Assembly (NCBI GenBank): GCA_028023455.1
Contig: JAQFVV010000182.1
Coordinates: forward strand, 866,001 to 930,000
Direction: 5' to 3'
Length of the DNA: 64,000 bases
From: Epiperipatus broadwayi
Taxonomy: Eukaryota; Onychophora; Udeonychophora; Euonychophora; Peripatidae
The notes under the pieces are model-generated. The model saw only the letters and a list, made by a program, of their open reading frames with translations, searched no databases and was not told the origin of the DNA. Shown here in pieces: positions 32,103-44,638 of this stretch. Position 1 is the first letter of the stretch; each line of letters opens with the position of its first letter. A program made the translations under genes and the position numbers.

Positions 32103-34990
32103 AATAAATGAAAATCATAAACTTTTTACATATTTAAGATAATATTCCTCAAAACATTTAACATTTACATAGAAAAACATTATTTTTATCTTCCATAAAG
32201 CATGTAATTTGCTAATATTACTTTGTGCAATTATTTATGATATAAAAAGCTATTAAACAAAAATAAGATCAATAATTAAATTAGCCATTACTAGAAGGAA
32301 AACATAAAAATATTTGCTGAATACTTAGACAACCCCAATATCACTAACAATCAATAATTTCAAAACTGTTGCCAAAGCAATCTCCTTTTAACAGTAAAAG
32401 TGGAATCCCACCTTTATTAATGGTCTAATATATTTATTTAGACACTAATGATTGCAACTTGATCACAGAGATTGAAATTATTGATACAAAGAAATTTAAA
32501 TAAATCTCTTTAAACATGTAAATATAATCTACTGTGAATAAATAACTAATTTAAAAAGTAAGATAAATTTTGGTTATTCATAATATTTACAACCGATGTG
32601 ATATTGACACAATGCATTTTGTTCTATTCATAAAAAAAATATCTATTAAGTATGTAGTAGTAGTTTATCTCCTAATTATGTAATGTGTGTGGTGTTATTA
32701 GAATTTACTGTGCTGACAAAAGCTCAACTTAAACTCCAATAGTCAAAGAATATGGATAATAGGTCTGAACTTCATATAAATAATCAATGATCAGAGAAAA
32801 ACCAAGAGTATTTTTTGTTACTTTTTGTATAAAATTTTGGCTTGTCAAAGACAGGATATTATTTCTGGTTAAACAGTTTTTCTGTCTCCTCTCATTTTAA
32901 TTTTCTCTCAAATTTATTTCTATCTTGGCAATATTTATATTGGCATATAGCCAGTCATCATAAGCCTCTTAAGCCATTGAATATTCTCAATAAAATTTTC
33001 ACTCTTTAAATACATGAACACAATTCAGATTGGGTCTTTTATTCTGTATATTCAATTGATGTCAGTTTGTAATTGGATTGATAGAGAAGTTTCAGTAAAA
33101 AAATGATTTGAATTCCCTGCTTTCTATAAATGTGGCTTGTCTCATTAAATCTGATTAAACATGATATTTAGTTGAATATTTACTTAGGGAAGAAAAATAA
33201 TCATAGCATCAATAATATTAGTACTAGGTGAGCAAGAGATAGCAGCAATAACATAAATGATTATCTCAATTTTTTTATATCAGTACATAGGATCTCCAAA
33301 CTCAGCATATTTTTTAAGATCTGAGTATATGGCAGCAATTGTAGATAGAAAGCTTTCAAGGATTAAGATACATATAAAATCACTTTCAATAAAAATTAAC
33401 TTTCAGAAAAAAATATTTAATTGAACAAGGAAGTATAAGGACAAATTATCAAATAAAAGAAGGATTCACGCTATTGTATTTCTATGAGGATTACCTTGGT
33501 AGAGAATTCCTAGAAGTATTTTTGTTTGATGTCACCTATATCAATTTTATCAGAGTTTTTGCTCCAACATTATTTGAAGAAGTTCAGAGAATAATAGTGT
33601 TATTGTATCAATACTATTAAGAGATAAATACCTTTCTCTTTAAATTTTAATGCAAGTATTTGTGGAAATAATTAATTCATGCTCAACTTAAAGAAAGTAA
33701 TAGTAATGGGTGTGTAAGCCCAAATAATCTATCTATCTATCATTTTTGATTTTTTTTGCATAATACATAAACTTTTTTTTCTGCTTAAATTTTATAAACA
33801 ATGAAAAAGTTTAACATATCCACCACCTAAACAATGGCATCGTGGGGATTATGTTAGGAGTTAGAATTTAATAAAAAAGGCAGTGGTGAGTATGATTTTA
33901 TAGGCATAGTTTGTCAGATAAACAGAAGATTAGTTCACTTCAAATTGAAATGAATTGAGTCTTATTCTAAGTATTTATAAAAAATTAGACATCAATTATT
34001 TATAAAAAAAACTAGCACTCTGTAACTCGTGCAAGATTTCAACAGCTGTTAACTACTAAAATTGTCAATCTAGATTTTTCAAGCTTGTTGTGTTAATGAG
34101 ACAACCTTTTTAAGAGTTGTGCTGTAGATTGGAATACATCCACTCGAGTTACTAAAAAAAGTATTGTTATAGTAGAATTTTTTTAAAAGGGCATCATTCT
34201 GTTTTCTCTGATTTGCTGAATAATAAATCTGAAACTTCGTGAACAATAAAGAGAGAAGTTTGACTAACAAAAACTATACGAATAACTGATTGATTAAAAC
34301 TACATAAGAAATATATTCATGAGATTATTATAGACACTTCAAATTTTTTTCTGAAGCAATAAACATAATATAAGTATTGCATTCTTTTACTTGATAATTA
34401 GAATATTTTGAAGTGATTGAGAATTTTGATCATCTCTCGAATGATATCACTACTTTTAATAATATATCATTTCTAGCAACTCATGTATGTATATATATAT
34501 CCATTAAAGTTTGAAGATTTTCTATCCTAATATAAACCGAGAACTGATTATATATGTGTGAAGGAGATAATGATCTATACTAATGAGTGCTTGTTCAGCA
34601 AAAAATACCTACATTAGAGATCATTTATTTTTTTCACACGTGTGCGATCATGTGTATTGGTTGTATGAAACAGAGTGGACAGCTGAAGGGAGCTTGAAAG
34701 TCTGTGTTCAAATCTCCTATATTATATATACTCAGCTTGAAAAAGATTCAACAGTTTTTTGCAAACATAAAACATAAAAGTTCAAAATCCTGATGACACA
34801 TCCATAGATTTAAAATATAATAATGAAAACTATTAGAACATTTTAGGGATAAAGTTGTATTATCTGATCTCAAAGATGTGCTTAATATTCCAATTAATAA
34901 AAAAAATGAGAAAAGACTGCAGAAATTATAAAAAACCTCAATATCTACCACTACAATAAAAGTAGTAATTATAGATTATATTCATATCTA
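32103..34990. other. AT-rich DNA, no confident gene
   Basis: A CTAT microsatellite lies near 33,730. A slightly more complex segment at 34,560-34,770 contains ATGAGTGCTTGTTCAGC, weakly similar to the duplicated module at 5,667-6,283, with a 64-codon frame of no recognised family. Otherwise no structure was seen. Confidence 0.4.
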
Positions 34991-35439
34991 ATAAGAAATG
35001 TTGAATATCTTTAGAAAAATTCAAATTTTATTTATGACATAAATGTTTTGAATGGTATTATTCTACTCTGTTCTTCAGGTAGTGATAGTATTAGTATGGA
35101 ACTCTAGACCTTTAGATTTTTGAATATTGGGTTTTAAGCTAATATTTTAACCAAATGAGTTTTTTGTTTTTCAGCATTTCAAGTTTAGTTTTTATAAACA
35201 TAAGGATTTCTCAAAGTGTGATGTGGCTCTAAAAAAACTGCTCAGATATTATATTGATTACAGTTTCTCATTAGTTTTTCTGCAATTCCTGGTATATACA
35301 ATACCCTACATTACTAATAAATTTTCTTTTGGTGTTTCTTTTTGTTGTCTATTTAAAAAAACCATTCATGAGAATTTGTTCTATCTACATCTTTTTCTTT
35401 TCCAAACAACTGGTTTTTGAGCAAACTTTTTTTACTCTG

Positions 35440-36400
35440 TTTCATAGTGATAATATAATTTCATATTTTGTGTTTCTAGTGTGATTGGATGTAATGCTAA
35501 ATATTTTCCTATATGTGTGGATTCACTGTAAGTGATAGTTTTTGATTTTTCCATAGTAGATTCTTGTCACAACATCTAAGAATGCCAATTCTTGTTCTGA
35601 TTTGATTGTGAATTTAATTGAAGGGGGTATGTTATTGATGTGTGCTCAGAACATTTGTAATAGACACATATCATTAAAATAGCAGTCATATTTTAGTTGG
35701 CTATGCAGTAGTATTTATGGTCATGGTTTTGAGTTCTGTGTAAATGTAGCCAATCAAGGGTGATGGTGGTGAGCCCATAGCCATCCCTTAATTTTATTGG
35801 AATTCTTTTGTGTTGTGTTGTTGCAGAACGTTAATAGTTTCATTATACTATTAAATAAGAAGTTGTTCTTGTTTGTAAGCTATTATCAACATTTAATCTT
35901 TTATTTACAATAGACTATGCTTCAACACAGAATAAATTTGTGAATAAACTTTCCACACCAAAACTTATCAATACATCATTTCTTTTAATTTTTATGATCA
36001 TTATTAATTCTACAAAGTGTGTAGAATCCCTAAGAAAAGACTGTGTCTTGTATGCCAAATGCCAAAGGCCTAAGTTTTGGCAGCATAAATTTCTAGAACT
36101 AACAATGTTTTAGAGAAACATGGTTTTCATGACTTTTAGGTAGATCACATTATAATGATAAATTTTGTTAAAAATATAATATTTTTTCTGAACCAATGGT
36201 GATTTTTTTTTGAATGCTTGTAACTTCAATATCAGTTTCTTGTCACTTTTTTTGTTTTGTCCTGCTGTGAGTAGCTTCTGTAATTTGTTTCATTATCAGT
36301 TGTACCCATTACAACTGTAGCATTGCCTTTGTCAGCAGTAAGAATGATTATGAAGTTTTCAAGTTTGAGAGTTTTAATAGCTTTTGATTTCAATTTTTAG
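35440..36400 (-). pseudogene. PLE reverse transcriptase, catalytic core broken
   Basis: ADKGNATVVM (about 36,300-36,345) is the signature of the finger region of PLE RTs. Motif A reads ISFGVESLFT where SFDVxSLFT is the family norm, so the catalytic Asp has become Gly (GAT to GGT). Motif B is preserved as GMAMGSPPSP. The motif C YxDD is YFND. With two of three catalytic aspartates altered and many stops, the enzyme is dead. The region after it (FLDVVTRIYYGK, then THxxKY-like text) is the RT thumb. Confidence 0.8.
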
Positions 36401-36406
36401 TATCTT

Positions 36407-36589
36407 TCAAGTGTTCTTTTCATTCTCCAGTATAATTCTGCTGCTTCTTCTAGAAGCAATTTTTGAGTAACTTCCTAATAAAATAATATTAGATGGTGTG
36501 ATGGCAAAGTTTAATTCTTTTGCAACAACAGAACTAAGGTTTTTAAGTAATACTGATAAGTCATTTGATATAACTTTTGATATACTCAT
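36407..36589 (-). pseudogene. PLE N-terminal segment
   Basis: The frame reads VLLKNLSSVVAKELNFAIT, PSNIILLGSYSK and ASRRSSRIILENEKNT. In PLE proteins a similar NLS..(L)xKGLNFxxTP motif precedes the RT. It continues, in another frame, into the ADKGNATVVM region. Confidence 0.65.
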
Positions 36590-36644
36590 GTTGTTTATAA
36601 GATTTTCTTTGTGGTCTTTTTATTTTTATATGTAATTTACAATA

Positions 36645-37535
36645 ATTTTCTTACTGCTTGAGAAACTCTTGTGAATTCTTTATCAGTAAGTTTATATTTT
36701 TTTTATAAAACCTTCTATATTACAAATGGAATGTAAGATTTGATACTTGGAAAACCTTTGAGCATTTATTCTTTTAACAGAACCTCACTTGCTCCAAGTA
36801 ATTTTATTAATTTTCTGAGAATGGATTAGAGACTTTAGCTATAAACCCTTAGGAACACTTCTTTCATATTTACATCTACATAACAAAGTTAATGGATTTT
36901 CTACCCTGGTCAGTTTTAGATATATGTTCAAGTGGGAAAATACAAAATATTGGATAAAGAAGAAAAGTACAAAAAAAAAAAAAAATTCAAAGCAACTGCT
37001 TAAATTATTATGGCAAGTAACCCCATAAGTCAATCTAGTATGATAATAAATAATGTCTAGAAGCCACTAATTAACTTTGATCTTAGAAAAAATTAGAGAT
37101 ATCAGGAGGACTCTCATAGATAAGTATATGAAATTTCTACTGAATATTGATTGCCTTTGACAGAGTAGTTTTGTTGGTCAAAGCGTAACCTTAAATTCAA
37201 TATTCGTGTATTTAAAGATCTAAGTTTGATTTCTATGCTATTACTGTCACTAATCAGGCCAAAAGCACTTAAAAAAGAAAGATAAATAATACCATTTGAA
37301 ACATGTTATATTAGCTTGTGTTCTATTACTACTGTAACAATTGAATACATTTGAAACCTTTAAATATAAAGTTTGAATTTTCCTAAAGTTATTCAACATT
37401 TAATATTATATGATGAAAATAATTCAACATATAATAACTACTAAAATTCCATCATCACAAACTTTTAAACATACAATAAAAATATTATTTTATGGAGTTT
37501 TTTTTTTTAATACACTGATTCCAATGATAGGTGAA
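36645..37535. other. AT-rich DNA, no gene seen
   Basis: Low-complexity frames only. The upstream end of the PLE relic may extend a little into this stretch. Confidence 0.4.
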
Positions 37536-37539
37536 TGAT

Positions 37540-37700
37540 TAGCAAAGTCCTAATGTGGTTTTAAAAAATCAAGAACCACAACAGAAATGTTTTTTATTGT
37601 CAGACAGATTCAAGAAAAGTTTCATAATCAATAGGATCATTAATATATATTGCATAAATAAAAATTATTTATTTGAATAGTGATTGCAACAACTTTCAAA
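37540..37700 (+). pseudogene. LINE RT fragment (family of 50,005-51,500)
   Basis: The segment around 37,545-37,640 is similar in DNA and in reading to 50,270-50,350, including the GTGGTTTTAAAAAATCAAGAA and CAGGC/CAGAC-AGATTCAAGAAA parts. In the other copy this encodes the RT region before motif A (xxAARQxQEKCxE). The fragment is too short to place further. Confidence 0.5.
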
Positions 37701-37749
37701 CTATCTTTAATAGATGGTTTGTTTTACAATTTGAAACAAAAGTAGCCAT

Positions 37750-38345
37750 AAGACATACGTTATTAAGGGTGATGAGCTCCTTAAAGTTCAGTCACATCAA
37801 CATTGAGCTGAATAATTAATTCATAGATCTCCATTTTTGATTTGGATATATTATCAATGTTAAATTGAAGTAATTTGGTATTTCCTAAATGAAGAGGTTT
37901 CTTTCTGTAGAGGGTGTATCTGGCATTTAGGATATTTATGATTGCCAACATCATCTCTGTAGTCCTGGCACAATTATCTCCTGTAGTTTACCTTAATAGT
38001 TTTATTGTAACTTTCATAACATGCTATTTTAAATAAGAATACATCAAGATAAAATCTGGTTTCCATGTGGAGACATTAGTTTCACATACTAATATACATT
38101 CCTTGTAGGATGTGGAAAGGCTGCTATCCATATACTTTGAAAGTTGACTCATCAAGCTGTATAGAGAATTGGGATAGTCACATAATGAGTCTTCAACATC
38201 TTGAACTATTTCATAAAATTTTCTTTGCACTGTGTTATTGCTCAAAGAAGTTTTTTTTATATAATATCAGATGCTGGTTTATGTAGCAAGTTCTTTACCA
38301 ATAGTATGACATTTCACTGATTTAGCAATCAGAATTAATGAATAT
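37750..38345 (-). pseudogene. hAT transposase fragment (ZBED5/FAM200-like)
   Basis: On the minus strand LIAKSVKCHTIGKELAT (about 38,280-38,325) is followed by SLSNNTVQRKFYEIVQDVED (38,190-38,250) and, after a frameshift, IQLDESTFK. In hAT transposases of the ZBED5/FAM200 group the same order occurs: (L)IAKxxKPHTIGE, then LSNNTVxRRIDxMxxDVExxL, then LQLDEST, close to the first catalytic Asp. Stops and frameshifts interrupt the rest. The 3' part to 37,750 is open in pieces but not recognisable. Confidence 0.75.
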
Positions 38346-38349
38346 ATTA

Positions 38350-39440
38350 AGAATGCAACTTATCACCTTATTTGAAATATCATTGAAAAGAGTTTTGACA
38401 ATGTCAGTTGTCTCAAAAAATTTTTTTAAGTATTTTGAATATATATATATTATCAACATAAATTTTTTTCCAAATGTTCATATAGTCTTGAATGCATTAT
38501 AGCTTCATTTGAGAAGACTTTGACATATTAGTCACCTGTAATATACAGCAAGAAACTGAATAAAACCACCATTCAAATAATCAATATTATATTGTCAACA
38601 TTTTTTTCTTGCATTCAGCCAATTCATATGTTAGTTAAAATTATCACGAGATATAACAATTTATATAATTAAAAAAATGCAATTTTCTTTCAATGGAACC
38701 AAATATTTTTGCAATAGTTACATTATTAGAACATCATCCATAAATATCGGGATTTTTGTATAAGATGGCAAATGTCAAACAAAGTAAAATACTAATGAAG
38801 CTAATAAACTGGGCTTTGTTCTTGCTTAGCATTAAATATATATATATTAGATTTTAAATTGTCAAATATCAAACTAAATTTATCAAGAAAAAATTAATTA
38901 AAAATGAAATCGGTATACAAAGATTTTTAATTTGCCCTTATTTAAATAATTTTCATTATTTACACATACTTTATTTACCTATCAACATACATGAATTAAT
39001 AAATAGATACATCAAGCAATATATCTTTATATAACAACAACAATAATGTATGCAATACAGATTGAAATTGTAAAATAATTCTAACTCACTGAAAAGGTAA
39101 AAAATTATATTTGCCGAAATGAGCTTTTATGCATTATTTATTGTTATTGTATATATACAATTATTGCTATTATATAAAGATATTTTACTTTATATTATAT
39201 CATATTTATTTAAATATATGCAAAAGTAACATAAAGATTTAAACTTTTTTCCAGTTTTGATGATTCAATAAATATAAATAAATGTTAATAGTTAAAAAAA
39301 ATTTTTTTTATTAAGGTTTCATTCTGACACAAATTTGCTACATTTTTATTATTAGTAATACTAGAAGATACAGAAATATATAATAATTATGTAAGAAAGT
39401 ATAAAAAATATTCATTTGTAAATTGCTGTTTTATTGAAAC
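38350..39440. other. AT-rich DNA, no gene seen
   Basis: No coding region or repeat match recognised; long A/T runs and very low GC. Confidence 0.45.
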
Positions 39441-39447
39441 AACTTTG

Positions 39448-39548
39448 GTCAAGCATTGGTGGCTGAGTGACCAGCACAACTGCCTTATAAGCAGTTGTCC
39501 CGGGTTAGCGGGTTCACTTCCCGGCCAATGCTTTGACACATGAAAAAA
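39448..39548 (+). mobile_element. tRNA-derived SINE, copy 3
   Basis: It begins GTCAAGCATTGGTGGCTGAG, has an 8-bp anticodon-arm-like stem (ACAACTGC/GCAGTTGT) around a 7-base loop, a B-box-like GGGTTCACTTCC and the GACACATGAAAAAA tail. The GCATTGG/CCAATGC ends pair as an acceptor stem. Candidate target repeats are too short to call. Confidence 0.8.
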
Positions 39549-39549
39549 C

Positions 39550-40400
39550 TACAGTACACTTTACATGTGCTTGATAATCCACAAAACCAAAGATATAAAA
39601 TAAGAATTTAAAAAAAAATTAAATAATTATTTCATTTCTACTATGGCTAAGTTAGATCTCATACATCTTGCCTGTTAAAAGTATTCTTTTGTAAATAAGT
39701 TATTATATAAATATATTTCTACTAATCAATGCTAGCTTTTCTGATAGTATAACATTCAATGGCTAATATTTGCTTCTTTTTTTATAGATTTTTTTTTTGA
39801 TAACAAATTATTTACAAATATTAACATATTTACAGCCAAATAAATTTATCTGCACAGGCAGAAAGTATGACCTAAACTACAAGCAAAATGATACAGATAA
39901 TATAATAAATTGTTTAACTCCAATGAAATGTGTTCCAAATTTGAAGTGACATATTCTAATATTGTGTAATCATGATAACTAAACTAAAGACTTGTCAGTT
40001 ATAATTCGTACTTTGTGTGTTCATTTGGAAAATAGTCACTACAATTTTTAACTTTATATTACAAAATAGATCAAATATGTATGAAATTTTCAAAATTTGC
40101 ATATCTTCTCTTCTTTAATACTACTGCCTTTTTATTTTATTCAATGCCCTACAATTGTGTTCAAAGCTATTATTATTAATAGATACATTGTCTATAGTAT
40201 AAATTCCAATTCCATTTGGTATTGTTTTATTGCTAATAAGAATCTATGTATATTGTACAGTATATTGGTTGATAGATCTGAATTATCATTTTTTCTATCC
40301 TTTCAGTAATTCTGGAATAGAAATATACATGTGTAGAGTACATTCCATCCATGAATACTAATCTCTAATAACAATTTAATGTTACTTATATTCTTCCATA
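39550..40400. other. AT-rich DNA, no gene seen
   Basis: No coding region recognised. The open frame at 40,097-40,309 is low-complexity and unassigned. Confidence 0.45.
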
Positions 40401-40401
40401 A

Positions 40402-40745
40402 CAGGAGTGGCCAAACTTTTAGACATTGGGGGTGACTTTTTAAGTGAAAGGGTATCTGAGAGTGACTGCTTTTTTTAGGACTTTGAACAGAAAACCAGGA
40501 AAATTTTGCAACATCTATCAGCCATTTTTGGTTGCATTTTCACTATATTACACTTATTTTATTGTAAATCATAGCTTTATCGGAATTTAAATTTTAATTC
40601 CAAAAAAAAAAAAATCTGCTATTGGCAGCATTTTCCGCAAAAAAATGATTTCTGATTGTGATTTATTGTATATAGTCCCACCTCTTTTTCCTTATAAAGG
40701 GCCACAAAGTACTGACTGTCAACTTTGGCTATTATTCTCTAGGCA
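40402..40745. mobile_element. possible hAT-derived non-autonomous element
   Basis: The left edge reads CAGGAGTGGCCAAACTTTTA, close to the CAGGGGTGGCCAAAC ends of many hAT elements. The right edge near 40,700-40,735 holds GGGCCACAAAGTACTGACTG and AACTTTGGCTATT, which in reverse gives AGCCAAAGTT, so the ends are approximately inverted. A clean 8-bp target duplication was not found, so the limits are uncertain. Confidence 0.4.
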
Positions 40746-41448
40746 TTTCTAATTGTCAAAGTTAGAAATAAAACCCAAATGTTTTATGCTTTTATAATGG
40801 ATTTTGAACATAGATATATTTCTCATAATTTTTTACATTCATAATTATGTTTTTACATTCATTTACTTAAATATAAACTTAGATTTGAAAATTTGTAAAT
40901 TTGCCAAGAATAATAATCAAGAAAAAGTGAATAGTACTGGACTGCTATTTGCATATCAATGATATTCGGTGGTAGATAAAATACAACTATTTTTCATAAA
41001 TATTTATGGGTTTTATGATTATTCTTTACATTATATTGATTAATAATGTGGCTAGATTTAGATTTTTATTTAAAATATTTAATTTTAGATGAAGAAAAGA
41101 CAACAGAAGTGAATAATCAGCTATTGTAATTTCTAAGACACAAGAAATCACTGGTATTTTTAGATAACGATTGGTTGAAATATAATTGCAGGTTATTTTT
41201 CATATGCTTTTCTTCAGTTAATTAATATTATTTTAAATTTTTCATTACATTTAACCAATTTGAATGCAAAATAATTCAATTTTTAGAAGCTAAATTAAAC
41301 AATTATGATTATTATGCATTAATATATTTCGGAAAGGAAACTGGCTAGATCAGTATTTCATGAATCAAATCACTCAAATTTTTGCACAATCTGGCCAATA
41401 TAAAAATTCATCAGACAAAAGGTTAAATTACTTCAGCTCCCTCTAGTG

Positions 41449-41918
41449 TAAGGGTGGGAAATAGTGGTCTGAGGGCCACATGCAGCCTACCAAGACAATC
41501 AAAAAAATCCGCTTTGAACTGAGATTTCCTTCCCGTGCATGACCAAATATTCATCTCATATTTTCCACTAGGATGGCCACATCAATACACATGCACAGTG
41601 CAGATACAAGGTGCAGTGCTTTTCCAGTTGATCTGGTTAATTTCAATTTTGTCTTTGCATTAGCAAATATATATATTTCCAACTTTAGTGAAACCATGAA
41701 CCCTCTGAAAAAATGTAAAATCGGTGATGAATGTCACGTGTTTAATGAAGAATGGATAAACAAATATTTCTTTGGTAATACAGGGAATAAAGCAGTGTGT
41801 TTATTGGGTCATGAAAAAAGGTGTGGCCCTATGCTAACCTTCGCTTTTAAAAAGTGGCCCCGATGCGGCCCTCTGCTAACCTCTGTGGTCCCTGAGCCAA
41901 AACAATTGCCCACACCTG
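41449..41918 (+). mobile_element. hAT-derived 470-bp element with 8-bp TSD
   Basis: The ends are degenerate inverted repeats (TAAGGGTGGGAAAT and, in reverse, CAGGTGTGGGCAAT). They are flanked by CTCTAGTG (41,441-41,448) and CTCTAGTA (41,919-41,926), seven of eight bases equal, fitting the 8-bp target duplications of hAT elements. Internal GGGCCACATGC and TGCGGCCCTCTGCTAACC segments lie just inside the two ends. It keeps a short piece of transposase, so it is a deletion derivative of an autonomous element. Confidence 0.75.
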
Positions 41919-41932
41919 CTCTAGTATTATAA
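41573..41932 (+). pseudogene. N-terminal piece of a GTF2IRD2-like hAT transposase
   Basis: The 119-codon frame contains ECHVFNEEWINKYFFGNTGN and KAVCLLGHEKR. This is the start of the BED-like zinc finger of hAT transposases related to GTF2IRD2 and FAM200, whose usual form is C-R-x-F-N-x-x-W-x-x-x-Y-F-F ... P-V-C-L-x-C. The second Cys of the finger is replaced (CLLG) because the sequence jumps into the 3' terminal region there. The rest of the frame is translated terminal-repeat DNA. No function is left. Confidence 0.7.
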
Positions 41933-43960
41933 TTTGTCCATGTCACTTTATAAAATATTTATTAATTTACAATTTTAAATTACCTATAAATAATTATTTT
42001 CTAAAACTGGTCCTGAATTTTAAAAAAAAATTCAAGAAAAAAAAATTGTTTTAGAATTATATTAAAATAAATTAGATGCAAATTTTACAAAAAAAAAAAA
42101 TTACACAGTTGACATCTTGGACACCCGTTCTATGAGGTCTAGTATTAATATTTTATTACTGCCATCTAATTCATCATATTAAGATGTCTTTCTATCTCTA
42201 ATTGTAATCCATTTGGTAATTTTGTAGATAATTGTACACTTTTATTTTTGCTTTTTCAAACGATGTTTTTTTTTTCTTCCAAATGTGCTGAATCAATATA
42301 ACTAATATTTCTATATTTCATATCAATACTGAAATCCATAAAAAGTCAGATTGTTCTCGTAAAATGTTCTATGTTAGTCATCTTATTTTTTACTTTTTTT
42401 TTTGTTAAAGTTATAAGACTTTGTTATTTAATAACAAAGCTTTAAATACTTACTTTATAAAATAGTCTTAAACGAATTGATTGTATTGGTGTAAAATCAC
42501 AATCATAAATATTATCATATAGTTATGCTATATTATTTCCTAAAAATGTAAATGTGTCATTAGGTAAACTTGATATACATTGAAATACAAATTTTTTCAG
42601 TTTATTTATGCAAATAATCAATTGTGTATCATGGTATTTTATTGAAAATGAAGACATTGTAAGATTATTATAAGATTAATTTTATTATCTTCACTGGCAA
42701 TAATATGAAATATTGAGTGTGATTTATGATAATACCTATAAAACTGCTTTTATACTGCAGCACAAGTTTTATAGGAAAAACAAATTGAAATGCAATGACA
42801 AAATAGAGTAGAGCCTTTTAGTTCAATAAAAATGTTGGTTCATGATTTACCCCTAAGCAAATATCTCTTGAATACTGTTTGATTGGTTATGTCATAATTT
42901 TTCGATCCTCTATTTATTTATAATTGGTAAATTAAATAGAGATGACACTAACTCTTTAGATGTTATGTCATCAGGATTAGTGATCATCCCAAACAAATCT
43001 GAATTTTTAAGTTTGAATTTGAAAATCCTTGTAATTTTAATAATAACCCTGCTGTTAGCAAAAAAATATGTGATAGCTGATTATTAGGCCTTTTGACATT
43101 TGTTGCATGTACATTGCATATATTAATTCTCTGCTCAAAGGGGAATAGAATCACAAGACAACAGAGTATGGTGATCATCAATCATCAGTGATAATTTTCC
43201 ATTACTTGCCACCTGCCGTATATTGACTAAAAATGTGCAAGAATATAAAGTTACATGTGTGTGTGTAAAAATTATTCAAAATAAGTAATTCTAAAAATAA
43301 TTAAAATGCATAAGATATGCAAATACCAAAATAACTTCTCCAGACAGAATAGATATGTAAAATGTCAGCAGAACATAGCCAGGGAACAGTTTAGTGCTAA
43401 ATGTAATGTGAGCAGTAAGGTCCTTGCAAACCCAACAGTCTATAAGCTGTGAAATATGTTGCAGAGATCATTGTGATGTAAAATTAACAAAGAAGAGTTA
43501 ATAGAGTAAAGTATTTCTATACTTAAGAACTGATTAAATTTATGAAGTTAATCAGCAAGTAGCTAGTTGAAAAACTAACAAGCTACTAATATTATATATT
43601 TAGAGTAATAAATTCGTTAAGTTAAACTTTTTTTTGTATTATTTCCAAAATAATTTAATGATTATAAAGCTGGTTTAAGTCGAATCTGGCCCACTTAAAA
43701 TAATTTATTCCAGCATTTCAATTTTAAAACTATCTCAAACTTTAACGAATAATGCTCATGAAATGGGATTTGATTTTAGTGCTGGGTTATATTTTTTGTT
43801 TTACTTATTTAATATCTTTTTCAAAATTGGCATGGATAACACTAATCTATAAATTGTAGTTCATCAATAAATTATGTCTAAGGATATTAGCTCAAGATCA
43901 AATTAAAAGTGAGCAAACTCTACAGATATAATAAGCATTTATTCCACCTCATCTGCTGAA
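41927..43960. other. AT-rich DNA, no gene seen
   Basis: No coding region recognised. A slightly more complex stretch at 43,330-43,500 contains no match I can name. The frame at 42,984-43,181 on the minus strand is unassigned. Confidence 0.4.
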
Positions 43961-44469
43961 TTAATCGTGGCAAAGCTGTCGGACCCATTAGAAAAATTAA
44001 CTTACTGTATTTTATAGTTTGTAATCATACGAATTACTTCTCATTTACGTAATTTTTATACTATAATTTTAGTAGTTTTATCTAATCACGTTTCCTACCC
44101 AATAACTAGCTGCACTATAGCGGAATTGGAACCCTACTGCTGTGTACGTGTATCTTAGTTAACTATAATAAATGCAGGAACAAAACTGGAAGCCATGATT
44201 CCAGTATAAGCCAATCATTATTTCATTAAAAAAATCATTAGATAAGTGGATGTGTAACGTAAAATATACAACTAATAATACTACTAAGAAACATTTTTTA
44301 GAAATGTAAATAATTTTTTAATGCAAACAAGTTTTTATAAAGCTTTCTATTAATGCATTATTAGAGAAAATTGCCGTTCAAAATATATTATTTACGCAAG
44401 TTGCCACAGTAATTTACCAGTTTTCTTAATGCATTTAAACGAAGAAAAAAGCGCTACAAAAAATGTGTT

Positions 44470-44613
44470 AATATCAGTACTAAGTCCAGTTTTCATATAT
44501 CTGATCTAAAAATAAGTAATATCAGTACTAAGTCTAGTTTTCATATATCTAATCTAAAAATAAGTAATATCAGTACTAAGTTCAGTTTTCATATATCTCA
44601 TCTAAAAATAAGT
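44470..44613. repeat. 48-bp tandem repeat, three copies
   Basis: Three head-to-tail units (44,470-44,517, 44,518-44,565, 44,566-44,613) start AATATCAGTACTAAGT and end TCTAAAAATAAGT. They differ at two positions or so: GTC-C/GTC-T/GTT-C and TCTGATC/TCTAATC/TCTCATC. The array abuts the CpG-dense segment. Confidence 0.95.
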
Positions 44614-44638
44614 AAATGGCCATGGATCAAACATTTTA

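Larger units (their letters stand above)
34990..36640 (-). mobile_element. Penelope-like element, RT relic
   Basis: A decayed PLE lies on the minus strand from about 36,640 to 35,000. In order: an N-terminal segment ending NFAITPSN with EASRR-like text, ILTADKGNATVVMGTTDNET, a degenerate LPKL/PL region, DSTHFVELIMI and FGVESLFTNLF, GMAMGSPPSPLIGYIY, the region of the catalytic DD, LAFLDVVTRIYYGKIKNYHL and IPGIAEKLM. This is the domain order of PLE reverse transcriptases. Stops and frameshifts occur every 50-100 bases, so it is an old copy. The C-terminal GIY-YIG domain could not be found and is probably truncated. Confidence 0.85.

Noticed and set aside
37500-37512. Intrinsic terminators at T-runs
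   Set aside because: T- and A-runs are everywhere in this AT-rich DNA and no gene end is associated with them.
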